Source: Pinguiococcus pyrenoidosus (taxonomy: Eukaryota > Sar > Pinguiophyceae > Pinguiochrysidales > Pinguiochrysidaceae). From it: a DNA stretch of 12,710 bases. The position numbers were made by a program, and so were the translations under genes. The notes beneath the pieces were generated by a model. It saw only the letters and a list, made by a program, of their open reading frames with translations, did not search any database and had not been told where the DNA came from. The stretch spans positions 1 to 12,710 of the forward strand of contig JAAMXY010002333.1 in NCBI GenBank assembly GCA_019677205.1. Direction: 5' to 3'. Position 1 is the stretch's first letter; every line of letters starts with the position of its first letter. Positions 1 through 7,719 of the stretch are shown here, in pieces.

Positions 1-680
1 GTCTACGTCTACGGCGTCGTCGTCTACCCTACTCGGCAGAAGCCCTGAGCAGCACGGCAAGATGATGGATCCATAAGCATCACTCGTCTGAAAGTGGCAC
101 AGAACAGCTGGCACTGAAAACTCCGTACCTCTGCCCATCATGGTGCACGCGCACGGCACAAAGCCCTCGCCGTAGCAAGTAGGGCACCGGACCGGACCGG
201 ACTCTTGCATCACGAAGCCTTTCCTGCAGTATCCGTCACCGGGGCGTGAGACCCTCTGTCTGTCCGGTGCCACGGATCGAGGGCCTGTCGGGCCCGTGCG
301 CTGACTTACCCGTCACATGTCACGCACACAATCTCGTAGGTATCTTTGCAGGCCTCGCAGTCGTATCCCTCTCGCTCTTTCCTACAGGAGCAGTCAGCGA
401 TCGAAGCATGCGCCTTCCTGGTGCCAATCCCAGGAAGAGGAAGAAAGAAATCTCGAAAAGCGTACCGCAGACGCTCTTTGGTCTTCCTGTTGAGCTCTTT
501 GCCGAAGTTTGCGATGGTTCCCCAGATGAGGCCGTAGGCCAAGATGTCCAGGAAGGCGCCTTGCACCACAAGCGGCGACTCGATCCTGCTCACGCTCCTC
601 CTTGGCGCAGTGACCCGAGCGGGCACGAACGCGCTCGCTTGCAAAGCGCAGCACAAGGCGAGCGCCACGCCTTTTCGCAT
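1..680 (-). CDS. Plastid-targeted DnaJ-type cysteine-rich (BSD2-like) protein, 3' end off the window
   Basis: Starts at the ATG at 680-678. The N-terminus is a hydrophobic signal peptide ending in ASAFVP, followed by an Arg/Ser-rich stretch, which is the bipartite presequence of complex red plastids. Proposed exons are 680-466, 381-310 and 223 to the left edge. Intron 465-382 (84 nt, GTACGC...CTGTAG, CTGAC branch) is in frame without stops. Intron 309-224 (86 nt, GTAAGT...CTGCAG) is required because its donor contains the in-frame TAA. After splicing the cysteines read CEAC, seven residues, CVTCDGKG, then CPTCYGEG and a CAC. This is the spacing of DnaJ-like zinc fingers in plastid chaperones such as BSD2. 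The fourth motif is shortened (CAC instead of CxxC). Family knowledge suggests a thiol/chaperone role in assembling photosynthetic complexes; no substrate can be read here. No J-domain is seen. The frame stays open to base 1; another GT donor near 128 with an acceptor near 45 is possible. Confidence 0.8.
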
Positions 681-937
681 CGTGGCAGCGCTGAAGCGTC
701 CTCAGGCGACCGACACAGATCTACTGTACGATAGGCACTCCAACGCAAACGGGACTGCCTTCAACACGAAGTGCCGCGTCTCCTCAGATGCCGATCCCGC
801 CAAATGCGCGGGCTTTTGCTGTTCAAAGGGAGAGACGACGCGGTGTCGCGCAGCTGCAAGTTGCGCGACACCAGCCGCGCGATTCAAAGATCGACGCGGA
901 GCGCCCGAGAGGCAGAGCGCCGGCGCCACAAGTCCAA
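681..937. promoter_or_regulatory. Shared upstream region of divergent genes 1 and 2
   Basis: This 257-nt stretch separates the ATG of the plastid DnaJ-like gene (680, minus) from the chosen ATG of the ELMO gene (938, plus). It must hold both 5' leaders and promoters. There is no clear TATA box. The right half is GC-rich and contains the inverted repeat 842-872. If the ELMO protein instead starts at 788, the region shrinks to 107 nt. The role is inferred from position only. Confidence 0.5.
842..872. repeat. Perfect 11-bp inverted repeat with 9-nt loop
   Basis: The left arm GGTGTCGCGCA (842-852) is the exact reverse complement of TGCGCGACACC (862-872), with a 9-nt spacer. It lies 66 nt before the ELMO ATG, in what is probably the 5' leader. 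It could be a hairpin in the mRNA leader or a dyad for a dimeric DNA-binding protein. The sequence shows the symmetry; any function is inference. Confidence 0.75.
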
Positions 938-2386
938 ATGGAGGACTTTTTCGGCATTGTCCACCAGAAACGACCTCAGACCCAGAACGGCGGTCCGAGC
1001 GGCCCAGCGTTTGCGGATGAGAAGGACTTCGAGAAGGAGATGCTCGAGTCCGACTTTGCGCCGCAACTCGGAGGCACTCTCGCCGGCGCTGCGGACGACG
1101 ACGACGAGTTCGACTTTGACCCCAGTGGCGCTGAGATGTCTGCTGACGAGCTGCGGCGGCTGGTGGGCAAGGAAGAGCAGACCACTGCGGCGCCAGCGCC
1201 CGCGCCGGAGCTAAAGCCCCTCGGCGCTTTGGAGATCGGCGTCATTGCGGAAGAGGACGAGGAGGCGCATCAAGAGCAGGAGACCCAAGAAGAAGCCGAG
1301 CGGGTCCGCGCCAAGACCATCGGAGAAGAGAACGACCGCCGCATGGCTCAAGAGTGGCAGGCTGTCGAGCGCCAGTTGCGAGACGCTGACAGCAAAACCG
1401 CCGCCGAGGCTGATGATGGAGTTTTTGCGGGAGCGGCGGTGGTTCCGGAGCGAGATGGAGAGCGGAAAATTGCTGCGAAGGAACTTGAGGAGTACTTGCG
1501 CGCGAAGCAAGTGGATTGGGACGACCAAGACATCGAAGCCTACCGAGAGCCCGAGGACGCGGGCTTCTCGTCCATCTTCTGCTCCTGCTTGGCGCTCCCG
1601 CAAGAGCTGGACTTCGCCGGTAGCTTGCCACAGAGAGACTTTCCATTCTTGGTGGCCAAGATTCCGTATGACCCAGGCGATCCGCTGCACCAGGATGCGC
1701 TGAAAACGATCTTCACGCAGCTGGTGGACGACCCCTGTCCGGGGATCTCGGGCTCGCATTGGGAAGACATCGGCTTCCAGGGCGCGGACCCTTGCACCGA
1801 CTTGAATCGGTCCCTGGGGATTCTGTCCGTCCTTCAGTGTCTCCGCTTCGTGGAGCAGCACCGAGAGCTGGCGCGGCAGATCTTCGCCTCGAGTGAGACG
1901 CGGACGCGGCAGTGGCCGTTCATGCTCGTGTCGATCAACTTCACCAAGCGCGCTTTGGAAGCGCTCCGGGACGGAACGCTCTATCCGGAATGCAACCGGC
2001 GGCGCGCCGTCATGGAGGTGCTAGATGAGGTGCACCACGCCATATTTTACTACTTCTTCTGCAAACTCCAAGCCCAGTCGCACGAGGATCAGTTCAGAAT
2101 CCTGAACCACACCTACGCCGAGTGCCCGCGTGGTGAGCACGAAGAGACAGTCCCTGACGGGAAACCTGCCCTTCCTCCTGGTTCTCTAACAGCTTTTTCG
2201 ATCTCTGTAGGCTGCCTGGCGATGCTTCGGAAGTTTGCGAGCAGAAGCGCAGAGCCCGTGCCGGACACGGCGGCCGAAGAAGAGACGACGACCTTTTTAG
2301 ATATAGCGGATAGCGGCGCTGGTGTGAAGCCGGCGTCTAGAACGCTGCCACCTCTCGACTCACGCTTAAAGCAGTATGCAGCCTAG
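938..2386 (+). CDS. ELMO-domain protein (ELMOD family, putative Arf/Arl GAP)
   Basis: Exons 938-2132 and 2211-2386 give 456 residues. The 78-nt intron (GTGAGC...CTAAC...CTGTAG) is in frame without stops, so retention would only insert 26 residues. Residues 1-240 are acidic, charged and largely disordered or coiled. The ELMO domain spans about 244-400 and carries the family core W-x3-GFQG-x-DP-x-TDL (about 275-289), then ILSVLQCLRFV and later WPFMLVSINFTKRALEAL. ELMOD proteins stimulate GTP hydrolysis by Arf-family GTPases through a conserved Arg in this core. Here the Arg sits in DLNRSLG, one position later than in the DLRG form. I recognise no PH or SH3-binding region as in full ELMO/CED-12 proteins. 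The start at 938 (MEDFF) was preferred because the 50 residues from the in-frame ATG at 788 are Arg/Pro-rich and cross an inverted repeat. The C-terminal tail is about 60 residues and of low complexity. Confidence 0.85.
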   Translation: MEDFFGIVHQKRPQTQNGGPSGPAFADEKDFEKEMLESDFAPQLGGTLAGAADDDDEFDFDPSGAEMSADELRRLVGKEEQTTAAPAPAPELKPLGALEIGVIAEEDEEAHQEQETQEEAERVRAKTIGEENDRRMAQEWQAVERQLRDADSKTAAEADDGVFAGAAVVPERDGERKIAAKELEEYLRAKQVDWDDQDIEAYREPEDAGFSSIFCSCLALPQELDFAGSLPQRDFPFLVAKIPYDPGDPLHQDALKTIFTQLVDDPCPGISGSHWEDIGFQGADPCTDLNRSLGILSVLQCLRFVEQHRELARQIFASSETRTRQWPFMLVSINFTKRALEALRDGTLYPECNRRRAVMEVLDEVHHAIFYYFFCKLQAQSHEDQFRILNHTYAECPRGEHEETVPDGKPALPPGSLTAFSISVGCLAMLRKFASRSAEPVPDTAAEEETTTFLDIADSGAGVKPASRTLPPLDSRLKQYAA

Positions 2387-2803
2387 TGGCGACATCAAGA
2401 AACCAAGGAGGACTAGATATGCAGGAACATTAGAAGAATAGAAGAGTCGGATCCTCGTGTCAAAGGGCTCTTAGCTGTTTCTCCCTCTCATCCTCTCTCT
2501 GTCTCTTTCTCTCTCGCCGTCTTTGTTTCCTCAGAGCTTCTTGCAGCTGAGGCTGTCGCACACGTAGACGTGACTCTCAGTCTACACCCAGATGGGTATC
2601 GCTTCCAAACGAAGTCGACGTCCGCTGGCAGCCGACGACTTCGCTGCGCCGCTTTGCTGGCACCCCAGTTCCGCCGAATTCGACAACCCTGAACCGCCGT
2701 TGGCCCACCGCGTCAGCTGACGCGCTGCGAACGCTTTTGCGGTTCTGTCTTTCCTCTCCTCTGCCGCAGTCGATTCCGCGCGCCTTTTCGAGGTCCGCCG
2801 AGA
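2387..2803. promoter_or_regulatory. Intergenic: ELMO 3' region and promoter of the next gene
   Basis: These 417 nt lie between two plus-strand genes. The first part is the ELMO 3' flank, A-rich around 2387-2445. At 2476-2532 there is a nearly pure pyrimidine run ending in CAG, which resembles a 3' splice site or a pyrimidine-rich initiator. At 2709-2724 there is a perfect 16-bp palindrome. I see no ORF with convincing coding character. Confidence 0.5.
2709..2724. promoter_or_regulatory. 16-bp perfect palindrome with CGTCA/TGACG half-sites
   Basis: CGCGTCAGCTGACGCG is identical to its own reverse complement. It lies 80 nt upstream of the ATG of the secretory membrane protein gene. It places a CGTCA and a TGACG half-site around a central CAGCTG E-box. 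TGACG cores are typical of bZIP factors of the CREB/ATF/TGA type and CAGCTG of bHLH factors. Which factor binds, if any, cannot be read here. Confidence 0.55.
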
Positions 2804-3536
2804 ATGCGCTTTCCGACTTTGTTGGTTCTCGCGCTTTTTGCCCTCGCGCGGGCGAGTCAAGGTCCGTAGTTGCGTCGTCCTCCGGGAAAAAGGCCACAGC
2901 CAACGGTCCAAAGCGGCTGAAGACGACTCCGGAACTCGGCAGGAGATGTGCTGGAGGAGAAAATTGCGGCGCTGACGGAGAGCATCCGAGGCGCGACGCA
3001 TCAGCTGTCGGACGTTTTTGACCCGGACTCGTCTTCGGCGTTCGGACGCGCTCAGGAGAAGCTCATCACCCTTCGCAACGTCGTGATCAGCTTGAGGAAC
3101 CGAGCGGACATCGTCGTGACCATGAACAAGCTCACCAGAATCACGGACCGCTTGGAGGGTGAAGCCAAGAGAAAGGTGTCCAGCATCGGATCGGCCACCA
3201 GCATGATGGTGGACGAGTATTGGCAGACGCTTCGGCGGGTGGCGTCAACCACCAAGAGTGAGTGTGGAAACTCGGCGGCGGGAGAGATGCAATGCCAATA
3301 CCAACGATGGCGTCGTCCGGTCCTGCAGGTCGATGGAGGATGGCGTTCTGGGTGCTGGGCCTGTGCATCGCCGTCGCGTTGGCGTATGTGGTGTGGTGAG
3401 TCCCGCGAAGCGGCTTCTCGCGTCCTGTCATGACGTCGGCTCATCGGTCCACATCTCGCTTGGCTGCAGGCTCCAATATACCGTGACGAAGAAGCACAAG
3501 CTGATGCATCCGTACGGTGGCAGAGGGCTGCTTTGA
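2804..3536 (+). CDS. Predicted single-pass secretory-pathway membrane protein, four exons, unrecognised family
   Basis: The family is not recognised. Proposed exons 2804-2861, 2943-3257, 3329-3395 and 3470-3536 join in consistent phase to 168 residues. The introns are 81, 71 and 74 nt, with donors GTCCGT, GTGAGT, GTGAGT and acceptors GGCAG, TGCAG, TGCAG. Exon 1 encodes a signal peptide (MRFPTLLVLALFALARA). Exon 2 encodes about 105 mostly helical, charged residues with leucine spacing suggestive of a coiled coil. Exon 3 supplies one membrane helix (MAFWVLGLCIAVALAYVVW). Exon 4 gives a short basic tail with TKKHK. That order fits a type I protein of the ER/Golgi or cell surface, with a luminal helical stalk. 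The lysines are not at the -3/-4 positions of a classical KKxx signal. The first donor (GTCCGT) is weak and is supported mainly by phase and by the signal peptide. The stop codon lies inside a 22-bp tandem duplication. Confidence 0.65.
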
Positions 3537-3562
3537 GGCTGGCAGAGGGCTGCTTTGAGGCT
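3519..3562. repeat. 22-bp perfect tandem duplication across a stop codon
   Basis: Two identical 22-bp units occupy 3519-3540 and 3541-3562. The unit begins GGCAGAGGGC and ends TTTGAGGCT. The first copy contains the last codons and the TGA (3534-3536) of the upstream gene; the second lies in its 3' flank. The lack of any mismatch suggests a recent slippage event. The unit is not a multiple of three, but the stop precedes the second copy, so the protein is unaffected. Confidence 0.9.
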
Positions 3563-3784
3563 GGATACCAACGAGCGTCGCTGCTAGAGATTCTGGCGCT
3601 GGATCAACCAATAAGTCTTGTCTTGTGTCAATACGCGTCGGTGCCAAACTGGGGCTTCCCCTCCACCGAAGCTTCTCTCGGAGCCCTCGGAGCCCTCGCA
3701 GCTCTCGGAGCTCTGTGGGGACCACGTCAATACAAAGCTGATCCGCCACGTGAAGTCAGTCGTGACCAGTGTACACTGCCTTGC
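3537..3784. other. Convergent 3' region between genes 3 and 4
   Basis: These 248 nt separate the plus-strand stop at 3536 from the minus-strand lipase stop at 3785. They hold the second copy of the 22-bp duplication, four degenerate 9-bp repeats (3680-3715) and a possible extra minus-strand intron and terminal exon of the lipase gene (intron 3788-3713, exon 3712-3628). No independent gene is supported. Confidence 0.6.
3680..3715. repeat. Four 9-bp degenerate tandem repeats
   Basis: The units GGAGCCCTC, GGAGCCCTC, GCAGCTCTC and GGAGCTCTG follow each other without gaps. They lie downstream of the lipase stop codon. If the optional terminal exon is used, the minus strand of this repeat would encode an Ala/Pro/Arg-rich tail. 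Confidence 0.7.
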
Positions 3785-6700
3785 TCACCCGGCATCTTCC
3801 TCGTTCGCTTCCCTCTCTATCGCCAGCTCCTCGTCTCCGCCGTCATCCTCCGCAAAACTCGCACTTTCCGTTTCCAGAGGCCCGTAGAATACTCCGTGGA
3901 GTCCTCTCTTATAGCTGTTCAGAAGATGCGACGAAAAAGAGCGCCGCGACTTCGTGCGGAACTTCTTCTCTATGAAACTTGGATCCAAAAGCAGCGATCC
4001 TCTTCCCTCCTTATCAATAATGCATCCAATACCGACGTGCTTCCATCTCAAGCACGTGTAGCCCGCCTTCGGCACATTGGTCACTAAGTCGCCGTCCACG
4101 GCGACGCGGTACGTGTTTGGAACAACCATGTTGTGTGCGCGCGCCCATGCTGTGTTGCCCACACGCGGCTGCCCGAACGTGTAGCAGCTAATCCCGACAC
4201 GATCGTCGATTCGAGTTTCTCTTGCCGAGAACATGCCGAGAAGGTTAAATCGTCGGAGCCCTCCACGGTCCCTCCTCTGACGCACATCTCTCCTGCTCGC
4301 CGACTCCAGATCTCCGACGTCCTGGTCGTCCCCTTCGCCGTTGCGCCCTTCGCCGTTGCGCCCATCGCTGTTGCGCCCATCGCTGTTGCGCCCATCGCTG
4401 TTGCGCCCATCTCCTTCTCGTTCGCTGCGCCAGAACAGCGATCTCAAGCTCCGGAGCGGCGCCAGGCTTCCCAACATGTCGGGCCCTTCCCTGGTATGGC
4501 ATTCAGCGAAATGAGACCACCCGCATCCAATCAATCGCATGCCGCATGGACGGAGCAGCGCTTACCTGGAGCTTTCCGAAGCGGTCTCGGGCGCCGGCCA
4601 CGGGATCCGTAGGTTCACCGCCAGATCTGCCGCGGCCAAGCTGGCGAGGGCCCCGCCGAGGCTATGTCCTGTTGAGTACAACTCGAAGTTCACGAAGCCG
4701 CGCTCCAGAACGGCTTTCTTGATCGCAGCGTGGATCCGGGGTCGCACAACCAAGTAGGCGTTCCAGAATCCGCGGTGTACCCAACCCTTCGCAAAATTTG
4801 GCGTCACCCGCTCGGCAATCGCGCCGACGCCTTCACCGAGTTTCTGGCCGACCCTCCCAACTTCGCTGGTGACCTTTCCCACCCCACCAGTGATCATCCG
4901 CGCTCCCTCGTGGACGCCATCGGCAATGCCCCGCATAAACCCTTCAATGCTCCTCCGGCTCTCGGAGTCGTCGTCGTGACCTTCCTCCTGGCCCTCCGAC
5001 GCTTTCTCGATCTGCTGTGGGCTTCTCTGAGGCCTGGACGTCTCAGCTGGAGCGGAGGTCGCGGAATCTCGATCTCCCTGGGTCCTCCCATCGGAGGTCG
5101 CTTTCGCCTCCCCGGAAGCATCTAAGCTGGCCGTTGCGCTTGACGAGTCCTTCTTCTCCTCTGTGGAGCCCGGTCTTTGCCCGTACTGGCCATCCCCTTC
5201 AGCCGACGGATGCACCGGAGAAGGTTGCTGCCGCACCCTTGACCAAAAGTCGCCGCTCGCCTCGGGTGCAGACTTCAAAAGCTCATCGACCTCGTCCAGG
5301 ACATCGGGCGGACCCAGCTCGTTCAAGCTCAGGAGCATCTGATTGAAGTCCAAGTTGGTCACCCAATGCAAGCGAGAGCTGGAGCCACGAAAGGCCACGG
5401 CGATGATCGGCTCCTCCTTGTGCACGCAAATGAGAGCATGCGTGTCCGTGGACATCTCCACGCAGCAATCAACAAGATCCCATCCATACTGATCGACGTT
5501 CAGGTAGGTGGTCTTCTCTGCGGACTCGCCCTCTCGACTCTCGTCCACTTCCGCTCCCGCTCCCGCTCCCGCTCCCGCTTCCACCTCCGCTTCCACCTCC
5601 GCTTCCGCTTCCACTTCCGCAGGAAGGTCTCCACCTTCCGAGGGAGATGCATCCGAGTCCCTTCCTTTCTGTGCGCCAGGCTTCGCCGCCTCTCCAGTTT
5701 CGTCCGCGACTTGCACGACCTTCTCGCCGCCTTTCTCCTCCGGCGCCAGGCCCCCTTTCAATTGCTCGGGCTCCAGGAGCTTGTCACTGGATTCTTCTTG
5801 CACGCAAGTGCCCTCAAGGTCATAGTAGGCTTCCCAGCTAAGCTCGAGCATCATCAGCGCGGTCTGGACGCAAAACGGAGCTCTCCGGAGGTTCAGGTTT
5901 GGGATGTGCACGCCGTACTCGACGAGCTTCGCCTCTCTCCGCGTGCGAACGTAGATGGTGTTGAAGCCGGTCGTCTTCTCCGCCGGGGGCAGGTACAGAT
6001 AGAGCAGGGCGAACACATAGGCACTCAAGAAGAGCACATTGGCAATGTTCACGCCCTGGTTCCGGAGAAGCTCGTTCATGTTATCGGAGACCTTTTCCAA
6101 GGTGAAGGCATTTCTGTCGTCCAGCCCAGCGAGGATGTCCGCAACGATGTAGATGTTCGCTACCGAGAAGATGGCGATCACGAAGTAGCCCAGACTGATG
6201 AAGAAGCGGAAGCTCAGCTGCTGGTACCGGTTGTGAAGGTAGGGAACGCGGTTGTTGGCCCGGAACGTCCGGAAGGTGAAGGCGATCACGCCGACGAGCC
6301 AGACAACGGTCAAGACAAAGTACACGACAATCACAGCGACATACTGTCGCTTGAGATCGGTCGCCCAGACTTGCACCGCCTCGAAGCTCCTCTGCTCGCG
6401 GCCGTAGAGCTCGGGGAGCGCGTAGAGCGTGATCGTCATGCTGAAAGCGAAGATCGCCGTCGCAAGCACCAGCTTTGGAGCGTAGAACCACGTCAGGGTG
6501 TGCTCGACGGGCCGCAATCCGTCGCATAGCACGAGCAGTACGTAAAGCGTGATGGAGTAGCCCAGATTCGATAGCATCTCCACCAGCAGCGTCGTGCTGA
6601 GCTCCACTTCGTCCAGCCACTGCACGAGCACGAAGGCTGGATTTTGGTACAGCAGAAGCCCAACGGCAAAGATCAGGAGCCACTGGCGCTCCACGAGCCA

Positions 6701-7719
6701 CTTCCTCGGATCCTTCTCAAAGGTGTACTGCGTGTAGATCCACGCGCCCACAGCCAGAAGCGTCGCGACAAACAGCAGCAGCAGCGCAATCTGCGAGCCC
6801 AGTCCGCGAGTCACCCGAAAGTACTTGAACTCGTAGACGGCTTCCGTATCGGCTCCAAGCAGATCGGCGTCGTCAGAGTAGTCAATCTTCATGCGGTACC
6901 CCTGCAATGCGCCAACGTTCCCAACCGCCGGCTGGTTCTGGAAGATGTCGAAGATCTTCACCTGGTACTCCGACGACGTGTCCCCGTTGCTGGTGATCTC
7001 ATCCCACCACCTGTCGGCTGCGTTGACCTGCCGGAGGGCGCTTGTGTACTCGGTGTCCAACACCAAGTACCACTCATCATCATCGGCCGTACACTTGGAA
7101 CGGCCGGAGCGGCATGCCTCGACCTTCACCGTGTAGCTCACCTCGGTCCCGGCCGGGACGAAGTTGCCGCTGGGGTCGTAGATGCCATCTGTGGAGTTCG
7201 AGCTGGAGTTGGGAAAGACCGCAACCAGCTCGATGTTGCCCTGCAACTGCTCCAGCTCAAACAGAAACGCGATCCAGTTGGCATCCGCGTTCTCCTCGGG
7301 CGTCGCGAAGGTGCAGCCGAACTCCGCATCGGGGCCCAGCAGGTCGTCCACGTCCTCCACATTCGGATCCACTGTACACGGGGCGGCGCTGATCGCTTGC
7401 GACCGAAGGCCTCGGTTCTGATACCGCAGGCCGCCGAGGAGCGCCATCAGGAAGACGAGGTAGGTGAGGCCCAACACCGCCCGGGTGCCAAAGCTGGACA
7501 ACGTCTCCATGCGGATCTTGGGCTGGTTGGCTTTCTGATAGTTCTCCAAGCGCGTCTGGTCCGCCACCTCCGGCGTTTCCGCCAGATGGTCATCCTAGGC
7601 CAAGATGAACGCGAGAACGGCGTGAGAGGCGAATCGCGCCAGGGAAGTTCGGCGGCGCAGCGCACCTGCAGCAATGGTGAGGACATCATCGACTCGCCGC
7701 CGATGGAGAAAGACCTCAT
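3785..7719 (-). CDS. Wntless/TMEM181-like membrane module fused to a class-3 lipase
   Basis: Exons 7719-7666, 7594-4566 and 4490-3785 give 1262 residues. The introns are 71 nt (GTGCGC...CCTAG) and 75 nt (GTAAGC...CCAG), both phase-consistent. The first helix is at about 56-74, followed by a luminal, cysteine-containing domain of about 210 residues, then seven helices at about 284-555. LLLYQNP lies in the second of these seven. This is the topology of Wntless/TMEM181/GOST proteins. A cytosolic class-3 lipase follows: its N-terminal helix ELSWEAYYD is near 602, VAFRG near 751, VHRGF near 957 and the nucleophile elbow GHSLGG at 994-999 (Ser996). YTFGQPRVGN is at 1131-1140, the probable Asp1162 in DGDLVTNVP, and the probable His1216 in SSHLLNSY. 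All three triad residues appear intact, so hydrolysis of acylglycerol or phospholipid at a membrane is likely. Three low-complexity inserts interrupt the lipase (about 615-710, 775-955 and 1020-1115). The stop TGA lies inside a GTGAGC, so an extra intron is possible. Confidence 0.85.
4331..4405 (-). repeat. 15-bp coding minisatellite, five units
   Basis: There are five contiguous 15-bp units on the plus strand: two of CCCTTCGCCGTTGCG, then three of CCCATCGCTGTTGCG, followed by a partial copy. Read on the minus strand they encode repeated DGRNS/EGRNG pentapeptides within the lipase, between the GHSLGG elbow and the YTFGQPRVGN strand. Two homogenised variants suggest ongoing copy-number change. 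The unit length preserves the reading frame. Confidence 0.9.
5549..5620 (-). repeat. Hexanucleotide coding repeat in the lipase insert
   Basis: An imprecise run of CCGCTC, CCGCTT and CCACCT hexamers encodes, on the minus strand, Glu-Val-Glu-Ala followed by Ala-Gly dipeptides. It lies in a low-complexity linker between the first lipase helix and the YLNVDQYGWDL segment. It is probably a flexible acidic linker generated by slippage. Confidence 0.8.

Noticed and set aside
788-937. ELMO N-terminal extension from the upstream ATG
   Set aside because: The added 50 residues are Arg/Pro-rich, unlike the acidic N-terminus that follows, and cover a perfect inverted repeat; treated as 5' leader, though not excluded.
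3533-4087. 184-codon plus-strand frame after the 22-bp duplication
   Set aside because: Mostly antisense to the last lipase exon and crosses the convergent 3' repeats; no domain.
5366-6529. 387-codon open frame on the plus strand
   Set aside because: Antisense to the lipase exon. Its Arg/Ser/His-rich runs are the complement of the coding hexanucleotide repeat, and it has no domain.
7567-7569. Start of the lipase fusion at an internal GTG near 7567
   Set aside because: Not an ATG. An upstream exon (7719-7666) with an ATG joins in phase over a 71-nt intron.
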